From: Bacteroidales bacterium | Lineage (GTDB): Bacteria > Bacteroidota > Bacteroidia > Bacteroidales > Bacteroidaceae | DNA length: 44,166 nucleotides | NCBI GenBank assembly: GCA_004555245.1 | Contig: SFIS01000013.1 | Span: 1-44,166, forward strand | Direction: 5' to 3' | Shown here: positions 33,766 to 43,879 of the stretch, one piece after another | Layout of the letters: every line of letters starts with the position of its first letter | Numbering within the stretch: the stretch's first letter is position 1 | Notes under the pieces: model-generated | The model's database searches: none | What the model saw: the letters and a program-made list of their open reading frames with translations, nothing else | What the model was told of the DNA's origin: nothing | Translations under genes and position numbers: made by a program

Positions 33766-35175
33766 TCATTTGTGCTGTTCGTGCCTCTTCTGTGATTTTG
33801 CAGAGGCATGTTTCTTCTTGTTGTCAGGCAGTGCAGTGGCGACACGTTTTGCGTCTTGCGGTTTGCCGTTGCTCTTTTTCCCGTTGCCTTGTTTCCTGTT
33901 TGCCTGTCTCCTCTGTCTGTTTCTTGCGTGTCCTCCTTTTCCACCCTGCCTTCCGCTGTTTCCTGTCCGTCTTCCGGCGGTGGCATAGTCCGGGCCCTCT
34001 TTGCATCCGGCAGGTAGCGGTGCTTTCGCCACTTCGTGTCCGAGGAATTTCTCTATCAGTTTGAAGAGATAGATCTCCTCTTCCGACACAAGTGTTATTG
34101 CGCTTCCGTCGCGTTGCGCCCTTGCCGTTCGTCCGATGCGGTGTACGTAGTCTTCCGCATCGTGCGGCACGTCGTAGTTTATCACAGTCGTTATGTCATC
34201 GATGTCGATGCCGCGTGCCACGATGTCTGTAGCTACCAGCACGTTGATGTTTCCCGATTTGAAACGTAGCATTATCTCGTCGCGTTCAGCCTGCGAGAGG
34301 TCCGAGTGCATCGCCCCGCAGTTGACGTTCATGCGTTTCAGTTTCGTCGCTATGTCCTTCACCTTTGTCTTCTTGCCGGAGAAGACGATGACGCGGTCGA
34401 TGCCGTCCTGCTTGAAGAGATGTTCTATGATGCTCAGTTTCTGCGGCTCGTAGCAGACGTAAGCCGACTGTCTGATTTTCTCCGCAGGTTTCGATACGGC
34501 AATCTTCACCTCTACATGATTGTGGAGAAGCGACTTTGCGAGATCTTCAATCTTGTCAGGCATCGTTGCCGAGAACATTATCGTCTGGCATGTCTCCGGC
34601 AGTTCTTTCGCTATGAGTTTTATGTCTTCCGAGAATCCCATGTCGAGCATACGGTCAGCCTCGTCAAGAACAAAGAAGCTGCAGTGGCTGAGGTCGAGGT
34701 TTCCCATCTGCAGATGTGATATCAGTCTGCCCGGCGTTGCGATGAGGATGTCGGCTCCCGATCGCATCGCCTTCAGCTCCTGATCGTATCTGTTGCCGTC
34801 GTTGCCGCCATAGACGGGAACGCCGGAGATGTCGTCGAGATAGTAGCTGAATCCCTGTGTGGCCTGGTCGATCTGCTGGGCAAGTTCTCTTGTCGGCGAC
34901 ATGATGACGCAGTTGATGACGTTGCGTTCAAAGTCTGCGTTGCGGTTAGTGCTGCCGTAAGTGCCGGGTGCATAGCCGCCGTCGTCGAGAAGCGATAGGA
35001 TAGGCAGCAGGTAAGCCGCTGTCTTTCCCGTGCCGGTCTGTGCTATGCCGAGAATGTCTCTGCCTTCGAGGATATGGGGTATGCACTGTTCCTGAATAGG
35101 GGTACACTCTTCGAAATGCATATCGTAGAGCGCATCAAGGATATTGTATGAAAGGTCTAAATCTTCAAAATACAT
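33766..35175 (-). CDS. DEAD-box ATP-dependent RNA helicase (RhlE-like)
   Basis: RNA unwinding enzyme, 469 residues, cytoplasmic. Motifs: Q motif CTPIQEQ (24-30), Walker A AQTGTGKT (45-52), PTRELAQ (94-100), TPGR, DEAD (171-174), SAT (202-204), VIVFSGKKTKV, ATDIVARGIDI and HRIGRTARA. An insertion between motifs I and Ia (about 62-88, DDGGYAPGTYGSTNR) distinguishes it from standard RhlE. The last 80 residues are Lys, Arg, Gly, Asn and Gln rich, a disordered RNA-binding tail. Such proteins aid ribosome assembly or RNA decay, often in the cold. Its upstream leader holds GTCAAC motifs like those before menG. Confidence 0.93.
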   Translation of the reverse strand: MYFEDLDLSYNILDALYDMHFEECTPIQEQCIPHILEGRDILGIAQTGTGKTAAYLLPILSLLDDGGYAPGTYGSTNRNADFERNVINCVIMSPTRELAQQIDQATQGFSYYLDDISGVPVYGGNDGNRYDQELKAMRSGADILIATPGRLISHLQMGNLDLSHCSFFVLDEADRMLDMGFSEDIKLIAKELPETCQTIMFSATMPDKIEDLAKSLLHNHVEVKIAVSKPAEKIRQSAYVCYEPQKLSIIEHLFKQDGIDRVIVFSGKKTKVKDIATKLKRMNVNCGAMHSDLSQAERDEIMLRFKSGNINVLVATDIVARGIDIDDITTVINYDVPHDAEDYVHRIGRTARAQRDGSAITLVSEEEIYLFKLIEKFLGHEVAKAPLPAGCKEGPDYATAGRRTGNSGRQGGKGGHARNRQRRQANRKQGNGKKSNGKPQDAKRVATALPDNKKKHASAKSQKRHEQHK

Positions 35176-35285
35176 TTTGTTGTTCTTTTTGTTTCAATTA
35201 TGGTTGACAAGTTGAATGGTTTGCAGTTGACGGGTTGGCGGGCTGGCGGGCAACAGAGGCGGTTCTTCTTTTCCACGAGTGTCTT

Positions 35286-38200
35286 CTACCTGCATATCGC
35301 GCGGTATTCGTCGGCGTAGGTGCAGCATACTTTTGCCGTTCCCCTCTTGTATTCGCCTTGTCGGTCGATGTAGTATGTCGTGTCAATCATGTGAGTGCCC
35401 TTTGCAAGTCTGTCGATGTAGAATGTCGTTGTGGCGTTGCCTACAGACCGATAGCACGCACTGCGGCTTCCCGCTGCTGCACTCAGCGTGTTGACATGGC
35501 AGAATCCGCTGTTCTTCTCAGCCGGTTCGAGACATGCCGGGCGGTTGTCTTCGATTCTCACGAAGTCGTAGTCGCGTGCAGCTACAATCGTTATCCTCAC
35601 CGTCACGCGTTGTCCTGTCTCCGGCGCATTGCCTTTCCCGCCTGCCGTAATGTCGCCTTTTCCGTCATCGAGAGTCTTTCCATCGGTGATGATCTCCCTT
35701 TTTATGAAGAATCCGGTACCGTCGGCTGTGATGTCGTCCGTATCTACAGTCTGGCTGACACATATCGCGCCCCATGCCGTGCCGCCGGATGTCTTCTCTA
35801 CGGTGAAAGTCTTTTGGTTGTCATAGGGTACGCACGTCTCTGTCATGCCGTCGCCTTCGGTAGGGACAGGTGTGTTGTCTATGAACAGCTTTGCGTCAGC
35901 GGTGTTATCCTGTCCGGTTTTTCTTCTGTTGATGAAGAAGGCGTGTATGGCGTCAGCAGTGTTTGCGGAGTTGTCCCACGCCTGTGTCCGCTTCTCGTGC
36001 AGCAGCCATTTCTGCATCTCCTCCACATACGGAGTGTCATCCGGCATGACGGCATTGACCGCCTCTATCGCTGCCACGACGGTCGGGATGCGGTAGTTAC
36101 GCCAGGAGTATGCGGTACGCGGCGTGTCGAAATATCTTCCAGCCTCTTCGGTGCATACGCTGTATTGCATCATTGATTTCACGTATTCGGCAGCCTTCTT
36201 CTTTTCTCCGAAGGCATTGAAGATGATGGCCGTGTTCGCCTTTGTGTAGATAGATGCCGTATTCTGCTGTCTTGCGAGCAGGGAGACGAGATAGTCGATG
36301 TCGCCCTTCGTCTGCGTGTCTGTTTCCGGCATCTCTCCGTTCTGCTTCATTAGTGCGCAGATATACAGTATGTCGGTCAGCGTTGCAGACGGTGCGGGTA
36401 GATACTTCTTCTTTGCCTCCTTCTGCCTGCGCCTCATCTCCGCCACCTCTTTTCTCATGTGTGCGAAGAGCGGCGGCATCGCTTTCTTCAGAATGCTGTC
36501 TGTCGCAGCCGTTGCGCATCCGTTGCCGGCGAGGCGTGCCATCAGTTTTGCCACAGCCGTTGTGATATACACCGAGCCGTCCATGCCTTTCCACCACGGC
36601 ATCATACCGTTGTCGAGCATCATCTCCGTGAGCCGCTTCTCCATCCCGGCGGTGTCGTTGAGATGCAGCAGGGCGTTGGTATATACAGCCGCCGCAACCG
36701 ACAAGGCGTCGTCGCTCTTCGGGTTTGCGGCTTCCGTTATGGCGTCGGCTATGAGTTGTTCAGCCTTCGGGGTGTATCTTATCGTCAGTCTTCTGTCTGT
36801 CGAAGCCTTCATCAGAAGCTGCGTCATGTCCTTCTGCAAGGTCGATGCACCGTGTAGTGTGAAAGCCAGTGTCTTCGTCACGCGTTCCTTATTATTAATA
36901 ATAGGTATGACGTGCTGCTCTCCGTCTGCGCTTCCGTTCTCTGCCATAGCCGCAATCCTGACCACCCATGCGCTGTCGCAGGCATCGGCGCGGATGCCGT
37001 CAAAAGCCACTGTGACGGTGGTGTCGGCAGGAATGACTACCGTCCGGCTTGTCTCTTTCGCCGTCTTCGCATTGTTGGTCGGTTCAATCTGCAGCGTCAT
37101 CTTCGCCCTCATTGGTTGGGCTGTGGTGTTTGTCACAGTCGTGCGGATGACAGTCTTGTCGCCGTCTCTGAGGAAGCGCGGAATGCTCGGCACCACCATC
37201 AGGTCTTTCTTCACGACGCAGGTGGTATCTACGAAGCAGTGTCTCATCCTCCGGTCGTGTACGAAGCCGTACATCCTCCATGTCGTCATGCTCTGCGGCA
37301 TAGTGAACGAGAGGGTGATAGTCCCGTCGTCAGCGGCAGACAGACATGGCGAGAAGAACGCCGTCTCGCCCAGTTCCGTCCTGACGATGCCCGTGAGGTC
37401 AGTTGTCATGTCTTCCGCCCCGGCCGCTTCGCCGCTTTCGTCAGGCATTTTTCCTTCAGCCGCCGGCATCTCCATTTTCATTTCTTCAGCCACAGCATCA
37501 GTTTCCATCACCGCCTCCGACATTACGGCACGCGCTGCCATCATGTTTTTCGTCCCTCTGACAAACACCTGTCTCATACCGTAGAAATGTCGGTTGGGCA
37601 GAAAGAGCGGGTCTGTCGCAGCCAGCGAGAGTTCGCCGTCGGGCAGCACTCTCATCTCCTGCACGGCATGACACCATGCTGCCGGAGATATGTTCGCATT
37701 CCAGTGTGTGGAAACGAAATAGTAGTTGTGCAGCACGTTGAAATACCATTTCAGCGGACTGACCGTCTCCAACCGTTTGTCATATACCGTCGCCGTCATC
37801 GTCAGTCCCTCACCTTTATCTTTCGTCTTTGACAGTCTGCTGCCCTTTGGCATGGCATCTGTTGCCGCCATCTTCTCTATGTCGGCTTTCTTCTGCGACA
37901 CCGTCAGTGTCCAGGTCTCTTTCGCTCCGGGCAGCGAACGGTTGCGGAAGGTGCGCCACGCCGTGTAAAGTCTTAGTTCCGGCTTGGGTTTGCGCAGCGT
38001 CTTGGTGTAAGAATGGATTCTGCCGTTCTTCATCCACGCGTATGCTATGGTTAGCCCTTCGCCGTATCTGTTGTCGTAAAAGAAAGTCCTTGTATATACG
38101 CTGTCCACGTCGCACGCCCCGCTTTCGACAACCTTCTTGTCTGTCATTAGCGTGTAGAAAGCCGTAAATCGCCTGTCTGTGCCTTTCGTCCCGGCATCGG

Positions 38201-40664
38201 CGAGGCGCTGCCCGCCTCCGTCGTCTATGGGCATGACATCATCGTCTGTGTTCCCGTCAGCATAGCGCATGGTGAAGACGACGCCAGTCTTGTCGTTCGG
38301 GAACTTGTCACTGCTAACCTCAAACGCCGGCGGAGCGGGCTGTTGCGCCGTTGTCGGACTGTTGTGGTATTTTTCAAACGCCGCCCTCGCCGTAGCCTGC
38401 GTCTCATGCGTCTCTCCCGCCGCGTCCGTCACGGAGACGTTGACGGCAAAACGGTAGGTTCCCCTTCCGTCTTCCGGCAGCAGCAGCGGTATGCTTATCG
38501 TCACCTTGCCGTTGTTGTCTGTCTTCGCCACGGCATCTTTCACGATGCTTCTCCTATCCTGCTGCCACCGTCCTCTCCACCACGGCCATAGGCTTGTGCG
38601 GTCGATGCTGTATCTCACATTGGCGCCGGCGACAGGGATGTCGGTATATGTGCGTGCATCGAACGTGACGGAAACGGAATCGTAGCGTGCCGCCATGGTG
38701 TCTGTCAGAGCTGTGCCGTACGTCCTGTCTTTGACGAGAATGACGTCCTGAAGTTTCTTCCCGTCGGTGCAGGTGAGCATGAAGGTAGGCTTCCTGTATT
38801 CTTCCACAACGATAGAGACGGCAGCCGGTCGTGAGTTGTCGGCGTTGCATGTGACGGTGAAGAACCCGTTTTTCCCTCCCCGCGGTATGGTCATCTCAAA
38901 CGGTGCGTTGCCGTTCTCGTCGGTGCATACGGTGTCTGTCGCCACACATTTCCCATCTGTATCGTTGATGGCGAGACGCAGCGTGCGTTGTGCCACAGGA
39001 CGGATGTCGTTCTCGTCTGCACTGTTGTGCGCCACGACGTTTCCTTTCACGGTGTCGCCCGGTTTGTATGCCGCCCTGTCAGTGAAGACGGTCAGCACCG
39101 CGCGCCTCTCCTTCGTGTTCTGCGTGTAGAAATATTTCGAGAGATAGTCAGCCTTGAACGCCGTGTCGTCCTCTGTCCAGATGTATATGCGGCTTGACTT
39201 CTTGTCTCTGCTGCATACGGCTTCTCCCTTCTTGTCCGCCTTTGTCGTCTCGGTTATGGTGTCGTTATTCCAGCTGCCATTGTATCTTGTCAGTCGGATG
39301 TTGGCATACGGCACAGGCTTGCCCGTAGTCTTCGAGACGACGACAATCCTCAGTTTGTCGTCGGGCAAGGGCAGTGTTAGTGCGGCGAGGTCTGAGTTGT
39401 AGAGCATCGTGTGGCATGTCATGCCGTCGGCTTTTGCCGTCACGAGATACACCCGGCGCTTCAGTTCCGGCATCTGCAATGTGTCGTTATGGGTCAGCCA
39501 GTCGGGTGTGTCGTAGTCGCGGATGATGCTGACAGGCGTGCCGTCGCAGAACTTCTTCAGCGTCTCTCGTGTCTTCGCGTTCTCCGGGTCGTATTCTGTC
39601 GTGCCGTCGATTGTCAGCGGCTGCAGCGTTATGGAGATTTTTCCGATGTTCCTGATGTCCTTCAGATATATCCCGTCTGCAATGTTCAGGTTGAACATAG
39701 GCTGTGTCAGACGGTCAATCTTTGTTTTCAGCAGGTTGACGTATTTCTCGCATCCGTGCATCCGGCACAGAGGCTCGTATTGCCGCAGTGCGTTTTTGAG
39801 ATATGAGTAGCGTGTTGCAGTGGAAACGTCGCTGTCGTTCTCCGTCAGCAGATAGTAGGCGTATGCGAGCAGTGTCGTTTCCGGCACGCCGTCATATACC
39901 TTCATCTGTTCGGCGAGCATCCTCTTCTTTCGTGTTGTCTGCATCTCGTCGCCTTGCGTTGTCCGGTTTCTTGCTTCAAGATACAGTTCTGCGCAAGCCG
40001 CCCGTCTGTTTCCGTTTTTGTCGTAGAAATCCTTCAGCATCATGTGGCGTTTCGCCTGATGGCCTATAACCGATAGGATGTCGTTCTCGAAGATGCTGTC
40101 GTCTTTCCCTTCGTTTATGATGCGTTTGAAGCGTTCTGCCTTTGCCGCGGCAAGGATGTCGGGGTGTTGCAGGGCGCGGTCGTAGCATTCTGATGCCGTG
40201 GCGGGGTAGGCGGTCGTTGCGTCAGAAATCTTCCGCAGGCTGTCTCTGAACATCTCTTGCCTGCCTGTCCCTGCCATTTCGTCCATCCACGGTGCGATTA
40301 CAGCGAACGACATGGCGGCTTCCACCGCCTTCTTCTCGTTCTGTTGTGCCGCTCCGTTGCCCTTTGCCGTCATGGCCTTCTCAGCCTTCAGTGCCGCCGC
40401 CATGAGGCGTGCCAGATGCGGCAAAAGCGAATCGGGTGTCACCTCTGCAACGGTCTTCAGCCTCAGTGCCTGTGCCGCCAGCATCTCGTCGCAGTTCCCT
40501 TCGCGACAGGCTTCTTCCGCTATGTCGCCGAGAATGTCTGCTACGTCTCCCGGCAGGTCCTTGTTTCTGGCAGCCTCCACCTTCTTCCACATCTTGTCGT
40601 AGTCTGCGGAGAAACCCTGCAAGGCGAGGGTGAGGAGGATGGAAAATATGTATAGGCGTCTCAT
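35286..40664 (-). CDS. Alpha-2-macroglobulin-like large secreted protein
   Basis: 1792 residues with a signal peptide (LYIFSILLTLALQGFSA). The N-terminal 500 residues are helical (YDKMWKKVEAARNKDLPGDV and a TPR-like run), then a carboxypeptidase-regulatory-like domain (VVSKTTGKPVPYANIRL). An MG2 domain (VFTDRAAYKPGDTVKGNVVA, about 530), further MG domains, an A2M domain (FTMPQSMTTWRMYGFVHD, about 1125) and a thioester-like helical domain (about 1300-1600) follow. It lacks the CxEQ thioester; the nearest match is Lys1300-Ala-Glu-Gln. In other bacteria these proteins trap proteases or act in cell-envelope defence. It lies between an M6 peptidase and a DEAD-box gene on one strand. Confidence 0.9.
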   Translation of the reverse strand: MRRLYIFSILLTLALQGFSADYDKMWKKVEAARNKDLPGDVADILGDIAEEACREGNCDEMLAAQALRLKTVAEVTPDSLLPHLARLMAAALKAEKAMTAKGNGAAQQNEKKAVEAAMSFAVIAPWMDEMAGTGRQEMFRDSLRKISDATTAYPATASECYDRALQHPDILAAAKAERFKRIINEGKDDSIFENDILSVIGHQAKRHMMLKDFYDKNGNRRAACAELYLEARNRTTQGDEMQTTRKKRMLAEQMKVYDGVPETTLLAYAYYLLTENDSDVSTATRYSYLKNALRQYEPLCRMHGCEKYVNLLKTKIDRLTQPMFNLNIADGIYLKDIRNIGKISITLQPLTIDGTTEYDPENAKTRETLKKFCDGTPVSIIRDYDTPDWLTHNDTLQMPELKRRVYLVTAKADGMTCHTMLYNSDLAALTLPLPDDKLRIVVVSKTTGKPVPYANIRLTRYNGSWNNDTITETTKADKKGEAVCSRDKKSSRIYIWTEDDTAFKADYLSKYFYTQNTKERRAVLTVFTDRAAYKPGDTVKGNVVAHNSADENDIRPVAQRTLRLAINDTDGKCVATDTVCTDENGNAPFEMTIPRGGKNGFFTVTCNADNSRPAAVSIVVEEYRKPTFMLTCTDGKKLQDVILVKDRTYGTALTDTMAARYDSVSVTFDARTYTDIPVAGANVRYSIDRTSLWPWWRGRWQQDRRSIVKDAVAKTDNNGKVTISIPLLLPEDGRGTYRFAVNVSVTDAAGETHETQATARAAFEKYHNSPTTAQQPAPPAFEVSSDKFPNDKTGVVFTMRYADGNTDDDVMPIDDGGGQRLADAGTKGTDRRFTAFYTLMTDKKVVESGACDVDSVYTRTFFYDNRYGEGLTIAYAWMKNGRIHSYTKTLRKPKPELRLYTAWRTFRNRSLPGAKETWTLTVSQKKADIEKMAATDAMPKGSRLSKTKDKGEGLTMTATVYDKRLETVSPLKWYFNVLHNYYFVSTHWNANISPAAWCHAVQEMRVLPDGELSLAATDPLFLPNRHFYGMRQVFVRGTKNMMAARAVMSEAVMETDAVAEEMKMEMPAAEGKMPDESGEAAGAEDMTTDLTGIVRTELGETAFFSPCLSAADDGTITLSFTMPQSMTTWRMYGFVHDRRMRHCFVDTTCVVKKDLMVVPSIPRFLRDGDKTVIRTTVTNTTAQPMRAKMTLQIEPTNNAKTAKETSRTVVIPADTTVTVAFDGIRADACDSAWVVRIAAMAENGSADGEQHVIPIINNKERVTKTLAFTLHGASTLQKDMTQLLMKASTDRRLTIRYTPKAEQLIADAITEAANPKSDDALSVAAAVYTNALLHLNDTAGMEKRLTEMMLDNGMMPWWKGMDGSVYITTAVAKLMARLAGNGCATAATDSILKKAMPPLFAHMRKEVAEMRRRQKEAKKKYLPAPSATLTDILYICALMKQNGEMPETDTQTKGDIDYLVSLLARQQNTASIYTKANTAIIFNAFGEKKKAAEYVKSMMQYSVCTEEAGRYFDTPRTAYSWRNYRIPTVVAAIEAVNAVMPDDTPYVEEMQKWLLHEKRTQAWDNSANTADAIHAFFINRRKTGQDNTADAKLFIDNTPVPTEGDGMTETCVPYDNQKTFTVEKTSGGTAWGAICVSQTVDTDDITADGTGFFIKREIITDGKTLDDGKGDITAGGKGNAPETGQRVTVRITIVAARDYDFVRIEDNRPACLEPAEKNSGFCHVNTLSAAAGSRSACYRSVGNATTTFYIDRLAKGTHMIDTTYYIDRQGEYKRGTAKVCCTYADEYRAICR

Positions 40665-40740
40665 TTCAGTCGAAAAAGGGTGTTAAATAGGGCGGCGAAT
40701 CCGTTGGCCTCATGTCAGCCGTGGAGAATCTGTCATCATG

Positions 40741-42474
40741 TCACTGCACCACGAACTTTCGTCCGTTGCGCACATACACGCCCTTGGGCAGTTTCTCCGT
40801 GCCGTTTCCGACACAGATACCGCTGAGGTTGTATATCCTGTCGCCGCCGTCCGTGTCCATATCGCTCACCGGCGACTTTATGCCCGTGCTGCCCATGTCG
40901 GCTGTGAAAGTCACGGTGTTCGCATCGGTCTGCGTAATGTTGCTAAGCTTGACGCTCATCGTGGGGTTGTACTCTTTCCATACGGAGAGCGAGGTGACGT
41001 TCCCCGTTCCCGGGAACACGTTGCCCTGCATGTTCGCTTTCAGTTCGTCAGACGACTTGTAGTTTGGTGACGACGGATTTAACTGCGACCTGTACGAGGT
41101 GTAGAGCTTGCCGTTGGCGGGAATGATGGTCCATCGCGGACTGCCGTGATCGTTGTTCGGGCATCCGAAGTTCTCGAAGTACGTGCTGCTGTAGTTTATG
41201 TGAGTGACGAGCAGTCCCCTGTTCGGCACGCTTCTGTACCATCCGGCATCTTTGCCGGTAGGTAGTGTCTCAAGAACATAGAACTCGTTTCCGGACGCGT
41301 CGTTAGGGTTGATGATTTTGTACGCCTTGCCTCCCGAGGCGAGTGTCTTGGCGGTGTAGTCTCCCGAGGCAGTCAGTTCTTCGATGGTGTCCCATCCCAT
41401 CCACTCGCGTTCCCATGCGCTGTAGGGTATGGGGCGTACAGTGTTGTACATGTTCTGTCCGTTGTCCATGACGTCCCAGGATTCCATCGACTGGTCGTCA
41501 TACCATGTCAGGTCGCTCCACGATACCGTCGGATAGACGTCAGGCAGACCGAGTGTGTGTCCCATCTCGTGTATGAAGACGCCGATGCCGGTCAGTTTGT
41601 CCTTGCTCCATCCCATTTCTGCTGCAATTCCGTCATATCCCAGAAGCTCGTTGCTGATGCCGTAGCGGTAGGACGAGACACCGTCGTATGTCACGCCGGA
41701 GTAGGAGCTGCTCATCGGCCACAGATAGTCGGCGTTGGTGTTTCTGCCGTTAGCGTCGGGGTTGTAGATATGCTCGCCGAAGCCGGCGTAGATGATGTAG
41801 ATTAGGTCCACCCTGTTGTCGCCGTCAGCGTCATAGTCCTTGAAGTTTACGCCCGCCTCGTGAGCCAGACGGCAAGCCTCTGTCAGCATCTCCGTCCGTC
41901 TCTCTGGAATGTCGCTGTCTGTCGAAGTGGAGTTCTGACCGTAGTATTTCACGCTCTTTGACAAGGTGTAGGGACCTTTCAGGTTGAACACCGGGCGGAA
42001 CTTCCCTTTGCTGCTGTCGTTGAAATATTGTGCCACGGAGCTGTAGCCATAGAAGGGGTCAGGTGTCTGATATTCAGTGTCGTTGAGCCATTTGTCTATC
42101 TCATCGAGAGTGTAGGTGAATTTCCTGTCTGCGAAATCCACCATGAGGACGAGGGCTTTCGGCGTGCCGGAGTGGGGGAAGTAGTTGCTCGACACCGGCA
42201 GCTGCGGTGCGCTCTTCGCCCTGAGGCTGAGCATCCTGGAGTTTGCGGCAGCCATCTCGCCACTCTCCGCCACGCGCCATTTGCCGTTGTCGTACTTCAC
42301 CGGCTCGCCCTCTTCGGTGAAGTAGAAGACGCCAAACTCGTCGCCCCGGGGCGTGACAACGACAGTCCTGCCGTCGGCGAGGGTCGTCTTGAACGAACGT
42401 GTGATAATCTTTGCAGCGTCAGCTGGTGTCAACGCAAACAGCAACAGCAGCAGCATGGTCATTGTATGTCTCAT
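40741..42474 (-). CDS. Secreted M6-family metallopeptidase
   Basis: Zinc metallopeptidase (immune inhibitor A / M6 type), 577 residues. A signal peptide (MRHTMTMLLLLLFALTPADA) is followed by a propeptide-like domain (FGVFYFTEEGEPV) and the catalytic domain with SGTPKALVLMVDFADRKF, DADGDNRVDLIYIIYAGFGE and the zinc motif HEMGHTLGLPD (His302, Glu303, His306). The C-terminal end, IYNLSGICVGNGTEKLPKGV followed by YVRNGRK, resembles the sorting tails of secreted Bacteroidetes proteins. I start at ATG 42474 since the upstream codons lack family similarity. It is 76 bp upstream of the alpha-2-macroglobulin-like gene and may be co-transcribed. Confidence 0.92.
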   Translation of the reverse strand: MRHTMTMLLLLLFALTPADAAKIITRSFKTTLADGRTVVVTPRGDEFGVFYFTEEGEPVKYDNGKWRVAESGEMAAANSRMLSLRAKSAPQLPVSSNYFPHSGTPKALVLMVDFADRKFTYTLDEIDKWLNDTEYQTPDPFYGYSSVAQYFNDSSKGKFRPVFNLKGPYTLSKSVKYYGQNSTSTDSDIPERRTEMLTEACRLAHEAGVNFKDYDADGDNRVDLIYIIYAGFGEHIYNPDANGRNTNADYLWPMSSSYSGVTYDGVSSYRYGISNELLGYDGIAAEMGWSKDKLTGIGVFIHEMGHTLGLPDVYPTVSWSDLTWYDDQSMESWDVMDNGQNMYNTVRPIPYSAWEREWMGWDTIEELTASGDYTAKTLASGGKAYKIINPNDASGNEFYVLETLPTGKDAGWYRSVPNRGLLVTHINYSSTYFENFGCPNNDHGSPRWTIIPANGKLYTSYRSQLNPSSPNYKSSDELKANMQGNVFPGTGNVTSLSVWKEYNPTMSVKLSNITQTDANTVTFTADMGSTGIKSPVSDMDTDGGDRIYNLSGICVGNGTEKLPKGVYVRNGRKFVVQ

Positions 42475-42559
42475 CGTGATTGCTTGATTTTGTGTGTTTG
42501 AACTTTCTGTTTCTGTGTCATGCCGAAATAGCAAAGTGTTCGTTTCGGCTTATTCTTTG

Positions 42560-42595
42560 CAAAGTTACGAAAAAATCTCCTATTCCCTTTACAAA
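42560..42595 (-). promoter_or_regulatory. Candidate promoter of the M6 peptidase gene
   Basis: The minus strand has TTTG (42592-42595) and TAACTTTG (42560-42567), 24 bp apart, slightly long for this promoter type. Confidence 0.5.
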
Positions 42596-42608
42596 TGACA
42601 ACGCTTTT

Positions 42609-42639
42609 TTTGTTTATTAAGAAAAACTTATTAACTTTG
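42609..42639 (+). promoter_or_regulatory. Promoter of folA
   Basis: TTTG (42609-42612) and TAACTTTG (42632-42639), 19 bp apart; the leader is about 95 nt. Confidence 0.75.
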
Positions 42640-42741
42640 CAAGGAGATACCGCCCCGCAACCGCCGCAACAGGCATGGCGGATTAGGAAAGAAGGATTTC
42701 CGCCCACGGATATGATTCATTAACCCTTACACCATAAAATC

Positions 42742-43227
42742 ATGCAAATCAATATCATAGCCGCCGTTGCCCGCAACCGTGCAATAGGCAACGGCAACAA
42801 GCTGATCTATTGGCTGCCGGACGATCTGAAACGCTTCAAGTCGCTCACCACCGGCAACACCATCATCATGGGTCGCAACACCTACCTGTCGCTTCCGAAA
42901 GGCGCGCTGCCCAACCGCCGCAATGTCGTGCTGAGCACCACGCTGTCAGAACTGCCGGGCTGCGACGTCTATCCCTCTCTCGCCGCCGCCCTCGCGTCGT
43001 GTGCCGCGGATGCCGACGTGTATGTCATAGGCGGCGCGCAGGTGTATGAGGCTGCCATGCCGCTTGCCCACCGCCTCTGCCTGACGGAGGTATGTGACAC
43101 GCCGCCTGCCGCCGACGCCTTCTTCCCCGACTATAGCGCATGGCGCGAGGTGTGGCGCGAGGACCGTCATGCCGACGAACGCCACGCCCACGACTTCTCT
43201 TTCGTGGATTATGTAAGGCCGGAATAA
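42742..43227 (+). CDS. folA: Dihydrofolate reductase
   Basis: NADPH-dependent reduction of dihydrofolate to tetrahydrofolate; 161 residues, cytoplasmic. The N-terminus INIIAAVARNRAIGNGNKLIYWLPDDLKRF has the catalytic acid Asp28 and the Met20-loop equivalent. NADPH contacts lie in TIIMGRNTYLSLPKGALPNRRN and VYVIGGAQVYEAAM. AHDFSFVDYVR closes the barrel. The length matches bacterial DHFR. No thyA is adjacent, although folA and thyA are often neighbours. A long non-coding stretch follows. Confidence 0.95.
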   Translation: MQINIIAAVARNRAIGNGNKLIYWLPDDLKRFKSLTTGNTIIMGRNTYLSLPKGALPNRRNVVLSTTLSELPGCDVYPSLAAALASCAADADVYVIGGAQVYEAAMPLAHRLCLTEVCDTPPAADAFFPDYSAWREVWREDRHADERHAHDFSFVDYVRPE

Positions 43228-43326
43228 GGGGCGTGATGGTTGTCAGGACAATGCGGATATATGGAATCTGCTTTATGTCATGACACCGGAATTCTGTTAA
43301 GCAAGGCACATTTTCCAGGCGAACCC

Positions 43327-43358
43327 TTCGTCCGTTTTGTGAAAAATGTGTAATTTTG
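43327..43358 (+). promoter_or_regulatory. Promoter-like element without a gene
   Basis: TTCG (43327-43330), a 20-bp spacer, then TAATTTTG (43351-43358). It reads rightwards into a region without a gene. Confidence 0.4.
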
Positions 43359-43461
43359 CATCAATAACTTCCGATTTGTGTTGTTTTCATACACTTTTCG
43401 GCACTTGTCAATGTAATTTGGTATAAAACAATGATTATGTTACTAATGACATTTATGTTTT

Positions 43462-43587
43462 AGACGACAACAATGACAACAATGACAACGGGAGGGACGA
43501 AAGCAACGGGAGGATGTCATCTCGTGACCATAATATCATACTTCGCACGTTGTCCCCGTTGTCTTTGTTGTCTCTGTTGTCGTCCTG
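43462..43587. repeat. Dispersed hairpin repeat, copy C (complete)
   Basis: The left arm (43462-43492, AGACGACAACAATGACAACA then ATGACAACGGG) and right arm (43555-43587) are inverted with about four mismatches over 31 nt. The loop has GCAACGGGAGGATGTCA, matching the cores of copies A and B less closely. Confidence 0.75.
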
Positions 43588-43879
43588 ATATCTGTTGCCG
43601 TACCTTTTTTATTAGATCGGAAAAAGGTCTTGTCGGTGTAGAAAACCATAGGGAAGATGAGTTGGCGGCGTATGGCAGAATGTCGGGATAACAGCGCAGA
43701 ATGTGACATTCTGACATCAGGGATGAATGACTTGTTTTCCGCAAAAGATTGTGATTTCAAATTCGGGAGAATCGCCTGTAGGATTACGGAATGGCTGTCG
43801 GGAGTTTTTATGCAGTTTTTGGGCGTATTTTGTAAATTCTTGGCAATCAGCGCGTTGTAGAATTTGAAAAACGAGAATG

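Noticed and set aside
36298..37584. 428-codon plus-strand open frame antisense to the alpha-2-macroglobulin-like gene
   Set aside because: Ser/Val-rich shadow frame opposite a clear coding region with signal peptide and domains.
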